Assembly (NCBI GenBank): GCA_002007465.1
Contig: LNAC01000690.1
Location: 27,331 to 91,330 of the forward strand
Direction: 5' to 3'
DNA length: 64,000 nucleotides
From: Ailurus styani
Lineage: Eukaryota > Chordata > Mammalia > Carnivora > Ailuridae
The position numbers and the translations under genes were made by a program. The first letter of the stretch is position 1. The number at the start of each line of letters is the position of its first letter. Shown here one piece after another: positions 1-10,919 of the stretch. Below the pieces are notes generated by a model. It was not told the DNA's origin, did not search any database, and saw only the letters and a program-made list of their open reading frames with translations.

Positions 1-111
1 CGTCTGGATCCATACGTACTTCTAAAGGTACTCCATGTAACTTTAATATATGCCATGGACATTTCATGATTATTATATTTCATGTAAATGCTTCTGCCTG
101 GTTTTTAAAAT
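1..111. other. Unassigned AT-rich flank
   Basis: AT-rich sequence before the L1 3' end; nothing recognised. A T4A4T-type 9-mer at about 103-111 may be the outer copy of the adjoining L1's target-site duplication (compare 795-803). Confidence 0.3.
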
Positions 112-794
112 CTTTTTATTTTATTTTTTTTAATTTAAATTCAGTTAGCCAATATATAAGTACATCATTAGTTTTTGATGTGGTGTTCAATGATTCATTA
201 GTTGCGTATAATACCCAGTGCTCATTACATCCCGTGCCCTCCTTAATGCTTCTCACCCAGTTACTACATTCACCCATCCACCTCCCCTTCCACAACCCTC
301 AGTTTGTTTCTCATAGTTAAGAGTCTCTCATGGTTTGTCTCTTTCACTGATTTCTTCCCATTCAGTTTTCCCTCCCCTCCCTTATGATCCTCTGCATTAT
401 TCTACACTCTTATGTTCTACATATGAGTGAAGCTACATGATGGTTGTCTTTCTCTGCTTGACTTGCTTTACTTAGCATAATCCTCTCCAGTTCCATCCAT
501 GTCAGTGTAAATTGTAGATACTCATCCTTTCTGATGGCTGAGTTATATTCCATTGTATATGGGAATCACATCTTCTTTATCCTTTCATCTGTTGAAGGAC
601 ATCTTGGCTCCTTCCACAGTTTGGCTTTTGTGGACATTGCTAATGTGAACATTGGGGTGCAGGTGCCCCTTCTTTTCACTACATTTTTATTTTGGGGGAA
701 AATACCTGGTAGTGCTATTGCCAGGTCATAGTGTAGCTCTATTTTTAACTTCTTGAGGAAACTCTATACTGTTTTCCAGAGTGGCTGTACCAGC
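112..794 (-). mobile_element. LINE-1, 5'-truncated 3' end (carnivore L1)
   Basis: The plus strand carries the reverse complement of the L1 3' end. The T-rich start (112-140) is the poly(A) tail, followed by about 280 bp of 3' UTR and then the ORF2 C-terminus read on the minus strand. The distinctive block 'CATTGTATATGG...ATCTGTTGAAGGACATCTTGG...GTGGACATTGCTAA' (about 550-645) encodes the conserved MEY..A / CPSTDE / AMST.AKLWKEP segment. The element stops at the 'TGGCTGTACCAGC' block, so only the last 100-150 ORF2 codons remain. Several stops make it a dead fragment. Confidence 0.9.
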
Positions 795-814
795 TTTTAA
801 AATAAGGTCTGCCT

Positions 815-1017
815 GGGCGCCTGGGTGGCTCAGTGGGTTAAAGCCTCTGCTTTCGGCTCAGGTCATGATCTCAGGGTCCTGGGATCGAGGCCCTCATCGG
901 GCTCTCTGCTCAGCGGGGAGCCTGCTTCCTCCTCTCCGTGTCTCTCTCCGCCTGCCTCTCTGCCTACTTGTAGTCTCTCTCTGTGTCAAATAAATAAATA
1001 AAATCTTAAAAAAAAAA
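815..1017 (+). mobile_element. SINEC (Can-SINE), full length, young
   Basis: Starts GGGCGCCTGGGTGGCTCAG (tRNA-Lys-derived head), followed by GGTTAAAGCCTCTGC, a CT-rich middle, AAATAAATAAATAAAATCTT and a poly(A) tail. A perfect target-site duplication flanks it: AAAATAAGGTCTGCCT at 799-814 and 1016-1031. It sits at the truncated 5' edge of the L1 fragment. The near-consensus body and identical TSD indicate a recent insertion. Confidence 0.96.
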
Positions 1018-1089
1018 AATAAGGTCTGCCTATTTATCCAGCTTTGCCTGCCACGGCTCCACCCCAGTACAAATCTCTACTCCAGCCAC

Positions 1090-1490
1090 CTTACTTGCCT
1101 TACTATCCTTGGACACACCATATTCTTCCTTGTTTCTTCTGCAGAGACTGTTTCCTGTGCTTGCAATGGTTTTCCCTGCCTGCATCTTGTCAGACTGGAG
1201 AACTACTACTCTTCTTTGGGGACCCCATGAAGTCTCTTGCTCCACTGGCCAGACCCTCACCCAGGTCCTCGCTGGTCTTCCTCATCCTCTGTGCTCCCAT
1301 CATACTTTGCATATGCCTCTGAGAGCACTTTCCATTCTATTGTAATTACTGATCAATAGACCTTCTCACTCCCTCTAGACCACAGATTCCTTGAGGACAG
1401 GGTCTTCGCCTGGTTTCTTTGGGTTTCAAGCTTTAGGCACTCTCCCTGCCACATTGTAAGGGCTTAATCTATCTATGTTAAATGAGAAAT
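1090..1490 (+). mobile_element. LINE-2 3' end
   Basis: Diverged L2 3' end. It has the 'TGCTCCCATCATACTTTGCATATGCCTCTG' type block, then 'CTAGACCACAGATTCCTTGAGGACAGGGTC', then a decayed 'GGCTTAATCTATCTATGTTAAATGA' terminus. This is the L2 order of cysteine-rich ORF2 end followed by the 'GAGGGCAGGGAC' and 'CTCAATAAATGTT' blocks. The family match is from memory. Confidence 0.7.
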
Positions 1491-1494
1491 TCCA

Positions 1495-1830
1495 CCTTTA
1501 CCTCTTCTCTGGATGGTTCTCTCCCCTGAAATGTTTCCTTGATCTTCTTTCTACCAACTCAGATCTCACATGTCTTTTCAGGTCTAGTTAGGAGTTAGTC
1601 TCTTCCAGGAAGTCTTCACTGTCCACTCCAGATTCCCTTCAACTGTCTTAGCTCTTACAAAGCTCTCAGTGTGTGCATCTCTTCCTCTGTCTTTCAGTCA
1701 CTACACTGCCTCCTACTATTTCTCTTTGATCTGTAGTTGTTCTACTTCCATAGCCTATTTGTGGGGTAATGGAGGGCAGAGACTTTGCCCTAAGCTTCTT
1801 TGTGTCCTAAAAATATCTGGTATAATGTCC
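1495..1830 (+). mobile_element. LINE-2 3' end (second copy)
   Basis: A second L2-type segment in tandem with the one before. It contains a 'CTTCCAGGAAGTCTTCACTGTCCACTCC' block, a 'TTGATCTGTAGTTG' block and 'GGAGGGCAGAGACTTTGCCC'. It could be a separate insertion or a duplication of the previous copy. Confidence 0.6.
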
Positions 1831-1994
1831 TCTTTTCCTACCCATGGTTGACTTTCTCAGACCTTTAGAATTGACCATGACATCATCTGTGCCACCTTGT
1901 GTGCAATGTAGACTTCTGTTATGGGCTTCTGATGCTCCACTGAATCTAATTTTATACCCACCCATCTTCTCAGGATTCACCGTGAACTCCAAGA

Positions 1995-2085
1995 CAGAGA
2001 CCAAAGCAATTTTTAGAGTCAGACAATCCCAGAGATCAAATTCCAGCTCTTCAGTTTACTAGTTGAATGGCTTTTAATTAGTAAG
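1995..2085 (+). mobile_element. MIR fragment
   Basis: Short match to the MIR 5' half: 'AGAGTCAGACAATCCCAGAG..CAAATTCCAGCTCTTCAGTTTACTAGTTG', corresponding to the MIR 'gagtcagac...ttcgaatcccagctct' core. Short and diverged. Confidence 0.45.
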
Positions 2086-2089
2086 GATC

Positions 2090-2420
2090 ATCAACACCAG
2101 CTGCAGTAACAACTCCACAGTCTCCGTGCCTTAACACGCTAAGGCTTATTTCTCTGTTGAGGTCAGTCTGTGTGTCTGTTATGTCAGTCTGTGTGTAATG
2201 GCAGGAGTTTCTGCTGCCCACAGTCATTCAGGAGCTCAGGGTCCTTCTATCCCATGATACCCCCACTTCAACATAGATGATCACTACCAAGTAGAAGAGC
2301 CGAGGGTGGAGGATAATAAGTCCTCACTGCCTGGACTGGAAGTGGTATATATTAGTTCCTTCATATTCTTGTGGACAGAACTCAGCCATGTGGCCTGAAT
2401 CTAACAGAAGGTAACTCCAA
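2090..2420 (+). mobile_element. Ancient interspersed repeat, family not named
   Basis: The order 'GCTGCAGTAACAA...GTCATTCAGGAGCTCAGGGTCC...GGACTGGAAGTGG...ACTCAGCCATGTGGCC' resembles a recurrent mammalian interspersed repeat whose name I cannot assign. An internal direct repeat, TCAGTCTGTGTGT, occurs at about 2164 and 2185. Confidence 0.45.
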
Positions 2421-3049
2421 AATGTGTTCTTCCTATGTTTCCAGGAGAAAAACGAGGTAGGTTAATGTCACGTATGTACCGTCCTCTCTGTCATGGAAGT
2501 GGAAGGAGTTCATTGACTTCTCCTTTTCCTCACTGGCAATGTAGAATTATTAGGACTAGATTTGGTCACATATTTTAAAAAAAGGCCCAAAGTTATACTG
2601 CTTAAACAGCTTTTTTCCCCTTGTGTATAGAAGCATGTTCAGGCCCAAGAATGGCACAGTAATTCCACAAAATCGTGAGGGACTCTGAATCCTTATAGTT
2701 CTGTGCTTGACTGTGCCCAGGATGTAGCCATTATCCTCATGGTTCAAAATGGAAGCTAGAGTTCCAGCTATCACATGCATGTTCTAAGAAGCAGGATAGG
2801 TGAAGGAGGCGAAAAAGGGACATGTCCTCTCTAAGGAAGCTTCCTAGAAGACTTGTGACTATTCTACTTATATATCACTGGCCAAGTTTCGTTATAGAGC
2901 CACACTTATCTGTGAGAGTGTCTAGGAAATACATTTAACTTACTGAGCAAAAATATATCCAGTTAGAAATCAAGTGTCTATTTCTAAAAGGAAGGGCAGA
3001 ATGGACATGGAGGTAGGCAGCTAGCATTCTTTGCCTCAAAGATGAGGAT
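2421..3049. other. Unassigned non-coding stretch
   Basis: No element, gene or conserved signature recognised. Reading frames are short and low in information. Confidence 0.5.
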
Positions 3050-3215
3050 GTTTTCTTACTGGATTATTTTCAGGGTCAAATGAGATAGAGTATGAAAATG
3101 GTGGCCAACAAATGGTAGTTATTATAATTATACGCACAGTTACTGTTACTTGCATGCCGGGCATGCAATCAATGCATATTTGAAATAAATGTCAATAAGC
3201 AAATAAGCGTTGTCC
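3050..3215 (+). mobile_element. MIR 3' half
   Basis: Diverged 'AGATGAGGATG...CAAATGAGATAGAGTATGAAAATGGTGG...GTAGTTATTATAATTAT' is comparable to the MIR 3' half (GGATTAAATGAG ... TAGTTATTATTAT). Confidence 0.45.
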
Positions 3216-3429
3216 TGAATTTAATTACTTCATTATTCCATTATTTATTTCTAATCATTAAGTATTCAATCTTTTAGATATTGAAGACTCCTGTTCTTCT
3301 AAAGAGGTACTTATTAGTTGAAATTTGGTAAGGACCCTTTTTTCATAATATCTTGTGGAGCCCAGGGTCACCTGCACTCATGGCAGTAGGCGAGAGGGTT
3401 TAGGATGAAGCCTGAGAGAGGGGAACAAG

Positions 3430-3740
3430 TATGGGCTAAGATTTGGGAAACCAGACTCTTAGACCTAGCTCTGTTACTAACCAACAGTACGGCCTAGGGA
3501 GATTCCCTTCTTTCTGGAATTCTGTCCCCATCAGCAACATAAGTGCCTGACATATGGGACCTGGACATCAGCTTAGGACTCAGGACACCCGGCTTCGAGT
3601 CCTAACTCCACCTCTAATAAACTGTATCAACTTGGACAGCTGCTCACCTGCCCTTCCCAGTCTTCCACTTTCTCAGCTCTAAAATGAGGGATTGGCTGAG
3701 ATGGTCTCTCCAAGCACTTGCAGCTCTAACTATCTGATCT
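3430..3740 (+). mobile_element. MIR-type SINE copies (one or two)
   Basis: At 3435-3500 there is a weak 'GACTCTTAGACCTAGCTCTGTTACTAAC' block. At 3565-3735 the order is 'GACTCAGGACACCCGGCTTCGAGTCCTAACTCC', then 'TCAGCTCTAAAATGAGGGATTGGCTGAGATGG', then 'TTGCAGCTCTAAC'. The second matches the MIR subtype whose 3' half reads 'AAATGAGGG-TTGGAC-AGATG' rather than the L2-like tail. Confidence 0.65.
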
Positions 3741-4019
3741 TGTAGTATCACACCCCATTGCCTTCACCACACGTCCACCCCGTTCCCACTGATGCTGCGC
3801 TGTAGATGCTGGTGGTTCTCTATTGGCTGAAATAATTTTTGCTGGCCCTGTTTTCCTCTTAAAAGACAGTAAACTGGCCCTTGGCCCTGACACACTTGGC
3901 TACTGTCTGGTCTCTGGTTTCTTTCATCAACAACAACCTAAGTCTTGAAACACTTGCCCTGGCCTGTTTCACATGGTACATCTTCCCAAATGTCAAATCT
4001 TCCATGGCCTGCTTGGGTC

Positions 4020-4180
4020 CACTCTGTAGGCCTGAGCAGGTTAAATAACCTTGTTGGACCTTAGCTTTGCAATTATAAAAGGGGTATTTTTATATATACC
4101 ATAGAGTACTTGTGGTGTTTACCAAAAAGGAGGACAAACTGCTGGTACCTATAAGCCCTTCATAAAAGTATTCTGTCCTC
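4020..4180 (+). mobile_element. MIR fragment
   Basis: 'GAGCAGGTTAAATAACCTTGTTGGACCTTAGCTTTGC' followed by 'TATAAAAGGGGTATTTTTATATATACCATAGAGTACTTG' parallels the MIR 'AAGTTACTTAACCTCT...TGTAAAATGGGG' region. Confidence 0.6.
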
Positions 4181-4189
4181 ACGATTTGG

Positions 4190-5629
4190 GGCCTCCCTTT
4201 ATCCTCCAAAGCCGTGAGAAGGAATCAGATGGTTGGACATTTGGTCACTAGATAAATATGAGCTAGTCTTCAAATTCCAGTTCTTAAAGCAAAGCTGAAG
4301 CAGAGGGTGAGGGTGAGCAGAATCCTATGGTAGGAGAACAGATGGGTCTCAAATCCTCTGCATCCCAGGTTGTATATGGGAATGAGACTAAGACCTCTGA
4401 ACTGCCCAGCACTGTGCTTGCTCATAGCTATGCTCCTGCAGTGACATATGCTCACAGGTGTGGCCTGAGAGTATTCACTTGTCCTCTCTCTCCTTAGAGA
4501 AAACCCATCACAAGCTGAATAAAACAAACTTGTGACATTTTACTAGTATAAACTTTTCAGAGAGGTATATTTCAAATCCGCTTTATTTCACTATAAATTG
4601 GCCCTGTTAATGCCCATCTCTAGGGGCTGATAAGAAGTTTAAGCAACATCAACAACAACATCAATAATAAAATTAACAACGGCATTAGGTACCTCTTAAA
4701 ACATCCCTTCAAAAAGAAGGTAGAATGCTGAAAGTCCCACCAGCTTAATTGTTTGCTGTTGCGATTAATTGGGTAATTTATAAAATTTATTATTCCCTTC
4801 TGGCCAGCAGAGCCTTTCTATAGAGGAATGTAATAGATGTAATTTGGGTTTTAAAACCAAAAAGGGAGATCAAGCCAAAATCTTATAAAAGCCTCTCTTA
4901 ATCTTAGAAGGTTCCCCGCTCAGCCCTGAGCTAGGTTAGGTCATCCTGGGGCTATGTATCCCTGTATTAGCAGGACATCAGGGAGAGAGAACAGCCGTGG
5001 AAGCAGAGGCTGACCTTCCTAAAGGCCACCTTGAGTAAGAAGCATGAATATTGCCTTTCGGCCTTATAGGGAATACTATGCTAGAAGCTTATCTGTCTTC
5101 CAGTTGAAGCCGAGAGGGTAGTAGGCTGAAGGGGCAGTCCATCTGTCCCCTGTGCTCTGCACACTAGAAGGCATTTTTTTCCCAAAGTAGAAAAATCTTA
5201 AGCCTGTAAACAACGAGACATCTGCCAGTGTTCTGGGGCAATGGGACAAGCCATCCAGGAAATCCAAGAGATCTTTTTTTAAGGAGTATTTCAGATATTT
5301 CTGATGATTTAGGGCAAGGGGCTCAGAATTTGGCACACATTATGGTGCCCAACAGCTCATGAATGTGCCCAAGGCTACCTGGTACCATGAGCTTTGGAAA
5401 CTCCCCCACAGTGGGCACCTCCTGTCATGTCTGTCTGTCAGTAGTCAGGTGCTCGCAGTTGTTGTGCCTCTGCTGCTGCTACCATTGGACATGATGCCTG
5501 GGTAGGGCACAAGGAAGGCCTCTCATCTCCTGGAGAGCTGTTTGAATTACCCTCCAGGAAGGCCAACTTGCCTGAGATTTTTTTGCTTATCAACAATGAT
5601 CAGGTTTTAAGTTAAACTAGGCAGAGGAA
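4190..5629. other. Long unassigned non-coding stretch
   Basis: About 1.4 kb without a gene or an element I can name. The TAATTG/ATTAATTG-rich part at 4745-4800 (GTTGCGATTAATTGGGTAATTTA) resembles clustered homeodomain-type motifs. No reading frame looks coding. Confidence 0.4.
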
Positions 5630-5634
5630 CAAGA

Positions 5635-5775
5635 AACACTATCTTCTCTTTGCCCTACTAGACCTTGAGCCCCTTTAGGTCGTGACCATGTCTTACTTGA
5701 GTTTGGGAGGTTCTGGTGCCTAGCAGAGTGCCTGGTACTTAGTAGGCACTCAGTAATGTTTGCTGACACAAGGTC
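5635..5775 (+). mobile_element. LINE-2 3' terminus
   Basis: Clear L2 end: 'CTAGACCTTGAGCCCCTTTAGGTCGTGACC', then 'TGCCTAGCAGAGTGCCTGGTACTTAGTAGGCACTCAGTAATGTTTGCTGA'. The 'AGTGCCTGG-AC-TAGTAGG' block is diagnostic. Confidence 0.85.
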
Positions 5776-6039
5776 ATGTTTAGCAGAAAGATAAAGTGGA
5801 AGACCATCTTCTTGTTTGAAACCTACCTGATTTTATTGCCAAAAATAGACTTATCTTTCTGCTTCCTGTTGCCACAATTGAAAGTCCATAAATGGAGTGC
5901 CTGGGCATGCCTTCCTGGGGGTGGTTAGTGGTCCAGGAGCTCCTGCACGCACTTTGGTTCTTACAGTTATGAGTCTCTGCAGCTTCTAATGGGACCAACA
6001 TTCATGTGTGACAGCTTCTGGAATTGCAGATATAATTCA

Positions 6040-6200
6040 GAGATTCATTAACTTGGACTGGATACTGCACCAGGTGCTGTTGGACAACGAAGATGAACAA
6101 AGAGAATCTTTGTTCCTGAGTTGCTTGCAGTCCAGAGTGAGAGGCAGTCACTTAAACAAATGAGTATAATAAAGCACAATAAAAGACCCAGAAGAGGGAT
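6040..6200 (-). mobile_element. LINE-2 3' end fragment
   Basis: Reverse complement of the L2 terminus: 'GGATACTGCACCAGGTGCTGTTGGACAACGAAGATGAACAAAG' followed by 'GTTGCTTGCAGTCCAGAGTGAGAGGCAGTCA'. Confidence 0.6.
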
Positions 6201-6508
6201 TTCAGAGTGCCACGGGAGTGCAGAAAAGAGATTGGCAGAGGGCAGGGAGAGCTTTTAAAAGAAGTGAAATGTGAGCTGGCTGCTCAAAGATGACTAGGAG
6301 TTGGCTAAAAAAGAGGGAATGTCATTGCAAGCCCTGGGACCAACATGTCCCAGTTCAGTTCCCAGGAACACCAGGGCCACCGTGGTTTGGAGAGCAGTAA
6401 AACGTGCTTACTGGAGGACATGGGGAGTGGCGGCCACAGATAGGGCAGGGAGGTGACTCAGGCCATGACGGTGTACCTGGTCTGCAAGGTGACAACATTT
6501 GGGTTTTT

Positions 6509-6805
6509 ACCCCATTCATTCATTCATTCATTCATTTACCCAAAAATTTTTGTTGAGGGCTTATCATGTGCCAGGCACTCTGCTGAGTGTTGAGGGTGCA
6601 CACGAGCAAAACCCACTAAGACCTTATCCTCATGGCACCACTATGCTAGGGGAGGGACAGATAGCCAGGAAGTGAAGACGCAAGTGAAGAAGGTAATAGC
6701 AGACTCAGAGAAGTGCCATGCAGGGACAAAAGAGGGTTATGGAAAAGAAACGATTGGTGATTTCTTTAGAATGAGCTTTTTAGGGGGCAGGGTGACCTTT
6801 AAACT
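6509..6805 (-). mobile_element. LINE-2 3' end with CATT microsatellite
   Basis: Starts with (CATT)n at about 6512-6536, an expansion of the L2 terminal repeat. It then reads 'TTGTTGAGGGCTTATCATGTGCCAGGCACTCTGCTGAG', 'GGTGCACACGAGCAAAA' and 'CCTTATCCTCATGGCACCACTATGCTAGGGGAGGGACAG', i.e. the reverse complement of the L2 3' end extending into the upstream body. Confidence 0.8.
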
Positions 6806-6809
6806 GTGT

Positions 6810-7530
6810 CCTAAGGCAATCACTCAGCCAGGATAGATGGAGGGGGGGTTAATTACAAGAGGATCATTTAGGAGGCTGGGGTAGTCAATGGGAAAGGCTC
6901 CGGGATGGGGGAAGAATAAGTGAGATATTTAGTAAGAGATTGTACAAGCCTAAATGCACAGGGTAAAGGAGAAGGAAACATCTTGGCTGACCCTCAGTGT
7001 TATGAGATGGCCATGACCCTTTTTAAAAAAAAAAAAAAAGAAAACAGATGTAGGGGGCAGTTTGAATGTGAAACTCAGGTGAGGGAAGGGAGTTGGAGAG
7101 TCCACACCACCTAAGTCCTAAGAGCTGCCCATCAGGTGGGACCACACCTTGTATCCCACTGATACGGTATCTTCCTCTTGTCTCTTCCTTGCTGGTGGCA
7201 ACTCTGTGTTACCAACAGCTGTAGCAGTGCTTTGGTTTCCATGAAGTCCTGGTCCCCAGCCCCTCAGAAACCAGTGGGCAGATCAAAAGGGATTTGATAG
7301 CCCCCGTTGCTCTAAGTTTGCTTCACAGTTGCCAGGCAGGTGTGGCTAGTGAAATGACCCAGCACAGGTCAGGACAGCACAGTGTAGTAGGTATGAGTGA
7401 ATCTACCAGGAGGGGATGGCAGAGTTTCAGAGCCCATGGAAGACTCATCCCAGGGAAGAGTGGCTTGTGTGCTTGGATTTTCATTTCTTTAAATGTAATT
7501 CCCTCCTTGAGACTGGGTCTCTCACAGCTT
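6810..7530. other. Unassigned stretch with internal A-run
   Basis: Holds a poly(A) run at about 7025-7039 inside purine-rich sequence. The flanks do not form a recognisable SINE or processed copy. Otherwise nothing recognised. Confidence 0.4.
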
Positions 7531-7539
7531 ATTTGAGTC

Positions 7540-7740
7540 TGGAGGGATCATCTGGTCCAGCTTCCTGCTTTTGGGACTGAGAAGGGTCAGCATCCGCACC
7601 ATCTAACAGATGTAGCAAACCGAGGTCTAAAGCACTCCAGTGATGTTTTCTGCGTTGATCAGCTAATGCCTTGTGCGTGTGTACTGGAAAACTGGCCTCC
7701 TCACTCCTGGCCCAGTGCTCTTTCCATGATGCTATGTCAG
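7540..7740 (-). mobile_element. MIR (reverse orientation)
   Basis: 'ACCATCTAACAGATGTAGCAAACCGAGG', then 'TGATCAGCTAATGCCTTGTG', then 'CTGGCCTCCTCACTCCTGGCCCAGTGCTCTTTCCATGATGCTATG'. This follows the reverse-complement MIR order 'TTTACAGATGAGGAAACTGAGG ... CCAGTGCTCTT-CCACTATGCTAT'. Confidence 0.65.
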
Positions 7741-7829
7741 AACTCGGCGGAGGCTCTTGGTGGAGGAAGAGAACCCAGGCAGGGGTGAGCCTCACTGTAG
7801 ATGTAGCCATCCTTCCTGAAGTGGGCTTA

Positions 7830-7990
7830 GAGTCCTAGACTGCCACTGCTGGCAGAGGTCCTTGAAATCACCTAGAACAGCTCCTCCACAGTACAGGCGG
7901 GAACACTGAGGTATGAAGACAGGGATGACTTTCCCAAGTTACATAACCAACAACTAAGGACTTGGACACAGGTATGCTTTCTCTGTGGTT
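7830..7990 (-). mobile_element. MIR fragment (reverse orientation)
   Basis: 'CCACAGTACAGGCGGGAACACTGAGGTATGAAGACAGG' followed by 'GACTTTCCCAAGTTACATAACC' matches the reverse MIR centre 'GAAACTGAGGC...CTTGCCCAAGGTCACA'. It lies close to the previous MIR in the same orientation. Confidence 0.6.
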
Positions 7991-8835
7991 CTGCAGCAGG
8001 TCGGCACAACAGAATAATGTGGGAGCCGTGAGAAAGCCCTCCTGCTTGGTCTTCACTCCAGAGGTTCCATTACGGTCGGTCTCTAGAGGAACCTAGTCAT
8101 CGTTTGTCTTTTGTAAAATTGTCACCCGCTGATTGCAGTGTGTAACCGGGGTTGAGAACCAGTCTATTCCAGTGACTATCTCAAGACTTAGAGCCCACTC
8201 TCACTGAGAAAATATGGACAGAGATCGCAGTAGTCTTGGATTTGTGGAGGGTACTGCAAATGTCGAGGTGCTTCTCACAATTGCAGACCCACTTAGTTTA
8301 CTGTCTGGTTTCTGGGGGCTGGGACAATTTCCAAAGACCATCGTCAACAATAGTAAATGCAGGCATCTGTGGGTTAGGTGAAAGAACTGAGGAAAGATGT
8401 GGATACACCATGAATTTCTTATTTAAGAAAAGCCACCAAGTCCTCATCTTCCCTTAAGCATCATCTAGCCTCATTCACTCTACTTTCAAAATAAGGCTCA
8501 CGAACCCCATCTTTCCTTTTCTCCTCCTTCCTCACTCCCTTGTAGAGCTTTTAGGAGACACAAACAGGACAGTGACTCCCTCAGGCTTTTTGAATTTTAT
8601 TCAGGAAGCACAGATGACTTAACCCCATGTGCTAGTCCTATTCGCCTCTCCTCCACCTGCTTACAGCCAGCATATTCTTCAGTGAACCTTGTCATCTCAG
8701 GGCTCTGAATTGAGCCTCTGGCAAACGTTAGTTGTCTATGGTTCCTAAGGCCACCTCTCTTGTTCTGTAGAGCCTACCCCACCTCAACCTACCTCCTGAA
8801 GGTGTCCTTGCAGTCACTTAATGCTAAGCCAGTAT
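7991..8835. other. Unassigned stretch
   Basis: Nothing assignable. 'GGTTGAGAACCAGT' at about 8150 is reminiscent of a MER5-type end but is too short to call. Confidence 0.4.
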
Positions 8836-8839
8836 GATT

Positions 8840-9130
8840 TTAGAATCTTACTGTTCTCTAATAGCATGATCCCTTCTCTTTCTGCCACAGGGTCTTTGCA
8901 CATACTGTCCCCTCAGCCCAAAAAGCACTTAGCACAGACCTCACTTATCATTTATTTGTGTGATTATTTGTTTGATGTCTGTGTCTCTCTGTTATGTGGC
9001 AGGATTTCTCAGGGCAGGTAATACGGCTGTTTATGTCTATCAGTGTAGTGCTGGCACATTATACAGTACCTGGCACATAGTGGATGGTTAATAAATACTG
9101 ACTGAATAGATGACTGAATAAATAGATGAA
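8840..9130 (+). mobile_element. LINE-2 3' end, nearly complete terminus
   Basis: 'GCCACAGGGTCTTTGCACATACTGTCCCCTC', 'ATTTCTCAGGGCAGGTAATACG' and 'CAGTACCTGGCACATAGTGGATGGTTAATAAATACTGACTGAATAGATGA' reproduce the L2 order and terminus. Confidence 0.85.
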
Positions 9131-9139
9131 GGAATCACA

Positions 9140-9525
9140 ACGTGTTTGGGGGATTTAATGGAATAATATACGAAAGCATCTTACAAACTATAAAATTGTT
9201 GTTGTGGAGGGGCTGCTCTCTGAAGATGCCTATTCCTTGTTGAATAGACACTATAGAGAAATGCTGGCTAGGATCAAGCACTAGATGTGTTAGGTAAAAA
9301 AGATTCCAATCACCAGGAAGTTGTCGCTTCTGTCTGGGCCTGTTCCATCTTTGTTTATGTCCACATAGACTTACTTAAAGGGAAGAATTCAACATCAGAC
9401 AGGGATGATTTCCATCCTCTTCTGCTGTGGGATCTTCTCACTCGGTTTGTTGAGATGGTTTTGGGAGGGATTTTAAACTTTTTGAGTGCCATCAAGGATC
9501 AGGAGTTACTTATATTGCCATTTCA
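9140..9525. other. Unassigned stretch
   Basis: No gene or repeat recognised. Short open frames without homology. Confidence 0.4.
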
Positions 9526-9529
9526 TTCA

Positions 9530-9690
9530 TCTTTACAGTGCTTGTGAAGAGCAGATATTAGCCAACCTTATCCAAAATGAAGAGAAATGAAGCAATTTGC
9601 TCAAGGTCTCACAGTTAATCAGTGGGTGGTGTGGAATGCAAACTGAGTATGTCTGTTTCCAGGTCCTTGATCTCTCTGCTGCCTGCACCA
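9530..9690 (-). mobile_element. MIR (reverse orientation)
   Basis: 'CCAAAATGAAGAGAAATGAAGCAATTTGCTCAAGGTCTCACAGTTAATCAGTGGGTGGTGTGG' is the reverse MIR central block ('AACTTGCCCAAGGTCACACAGCTAGTAAGTGG'). Confidence 0.75.
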
Positions 9691-9754
9691 GCTCTCAAAT
9701 AAAACCCAAGTGGCCAGTGCATCAGCAGACCTTGGTCAAGGAAAGCCAAATCTT

Positions 9755-9870
9755 GGGTTATTCACAGATAGGAAATCTGAAGTATGGAGAAGTTCAAGTG
9801 ATTTCCTCCCAAAGTAATAGCAAAAGATTATGGCACATTTGGGGTCTTGAACCCAGATCTTAACTCTTCC
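9755..9870 (-). mobile_element. MIR fragment (reverse orientation)
   Basis: 'CACAGATAGGAAATCTGAAGTATGGAGAAGTTCAAGTGATTTCC', then 'TTGAACCCAGATCTTAACTC', parallels reverse MIR. A second copy beside the one at 9,530. Confidence 0.6.
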
Positions 9871-10059
9871 AGCCTAATGATATTTAAATTATGCTTGTCT
9901 GACATAAAAATATATTGTAACTTGCTAAAAAATGTACTGCCTGCTGGTAAGTGCTGTCAGTTGCTTCCATTTTAGTCTTTTTCCTCATCTTGTTCTACTT
10001 CACGTTACTCTAAAAGATACTGCAGAGTCCCATTAAGCATTTTTTGACATCTGTTACTT

Positions 10060-10425
10060 TAAAAAAATCTTCTTTTATTGTTTTATTAACTATTTTTATT
10101 GAAAAAGTAATATATAAATTGTGGAAAAATCCAAATGATACAGTAGGGCATATGGAAAGTGAGAGTTTCTCTCTTCATTGCTGATCCCGTCCCACTATTA
10201 CCACTTTCTTGGGCATCTTTCTGGAAATATTCTACATAGATGCAAATTATACATATATATAAATATTATGTATATAAATAAACACGTGTGTGTATATATA
10301 GAGAGAGACCAAGAGAGAGTGACAGAGACGGACACGCACATGCACACAGTTAGGCATACCTCTTCTAATGGCCAAAAATAATTCTATGTTTTGTAGAAGT
10401 GATAATGTGTATCATCAAACATTTC
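10060..10425 (+). mobile_element. Ancient LINE-1-like 3' UTR piece with TA/GA microsatellite
   Basis: 'TTTATTGAAAAAGTAATATATAAATTGTGGAAAA', 'CATCTTTCTGGAAATATTCTACATAGATGCAAATTATAC' and 'GTGATAATGTGTATCATCAAACATTTCTC' resemble a known old LINE tail theme. It contains an AT/GT/GA-rich simple tract at about 10,250-10,320. Family not certain. Confidence 0.4.
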
Positions 10426-10639
10426 TCTCTAATACTACCCAAATTCTTATTTCAAACTCTTAATTGCCTTCTATTTATTTATATCGTTGAGATTCATTAT
10501 TGGAGGTACAAGGAACTTGGCAGCACCAAGGCATTTGGCAAGAAATCCTTGCTTTTCTTATAGTAGTAATTAAAACCCTGTTCCAAAATGAAATGAATCT
10601 GGTAGTTCAAATGAGTAGATATTTATTAGGCTAATAGAA

Positions 10640-10840
10640 GGGCCTTGATGTGGCACAAGCAGAATGGAAAGCTGGAAATCAGGAAACTGGCCCTTCCACC
10701 AGAAGTGTGGTCCTTAAGAAGTCCCTTCATCTCCTGGAGGTTTAGTTTCACTACCAGTAATACAGAAAGTTGGGCTAGATAGTTAGGTAGGTCCCTTTCT
10801 GCTCTGCCACTTGATGGCTCTGTGAATTCTGATAAAGAAA
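10640..10840 (+). mobile_element. MIR-type SINE
   Basis: 'GTCCTTAAGAAGTCCCTTCATCTCCTGGAGGTTTAGTTTC', then 'ACAGAAAGTTGGGCTAGATAGTTAGG', then 'CCCTTTCTGCTCTGCC'. This is the same MIR subtype as near 3,600 (…AAATG-GGTTGGACTAGATG…). Confidence 0.6.
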
Positions 10841-10919
10841 ATACCAGGCTAGAAATAGAGAACCTGGGATTTACCACATCATGGTCATTTATTCTGTGGA
10901 TTAAATAGTTCCAGTTCTT

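Noticed and set aside
7020..7040. A-run as a retrocopy tail
   Set aside because: No target-site duplication or recognisable parent sequence upstream.
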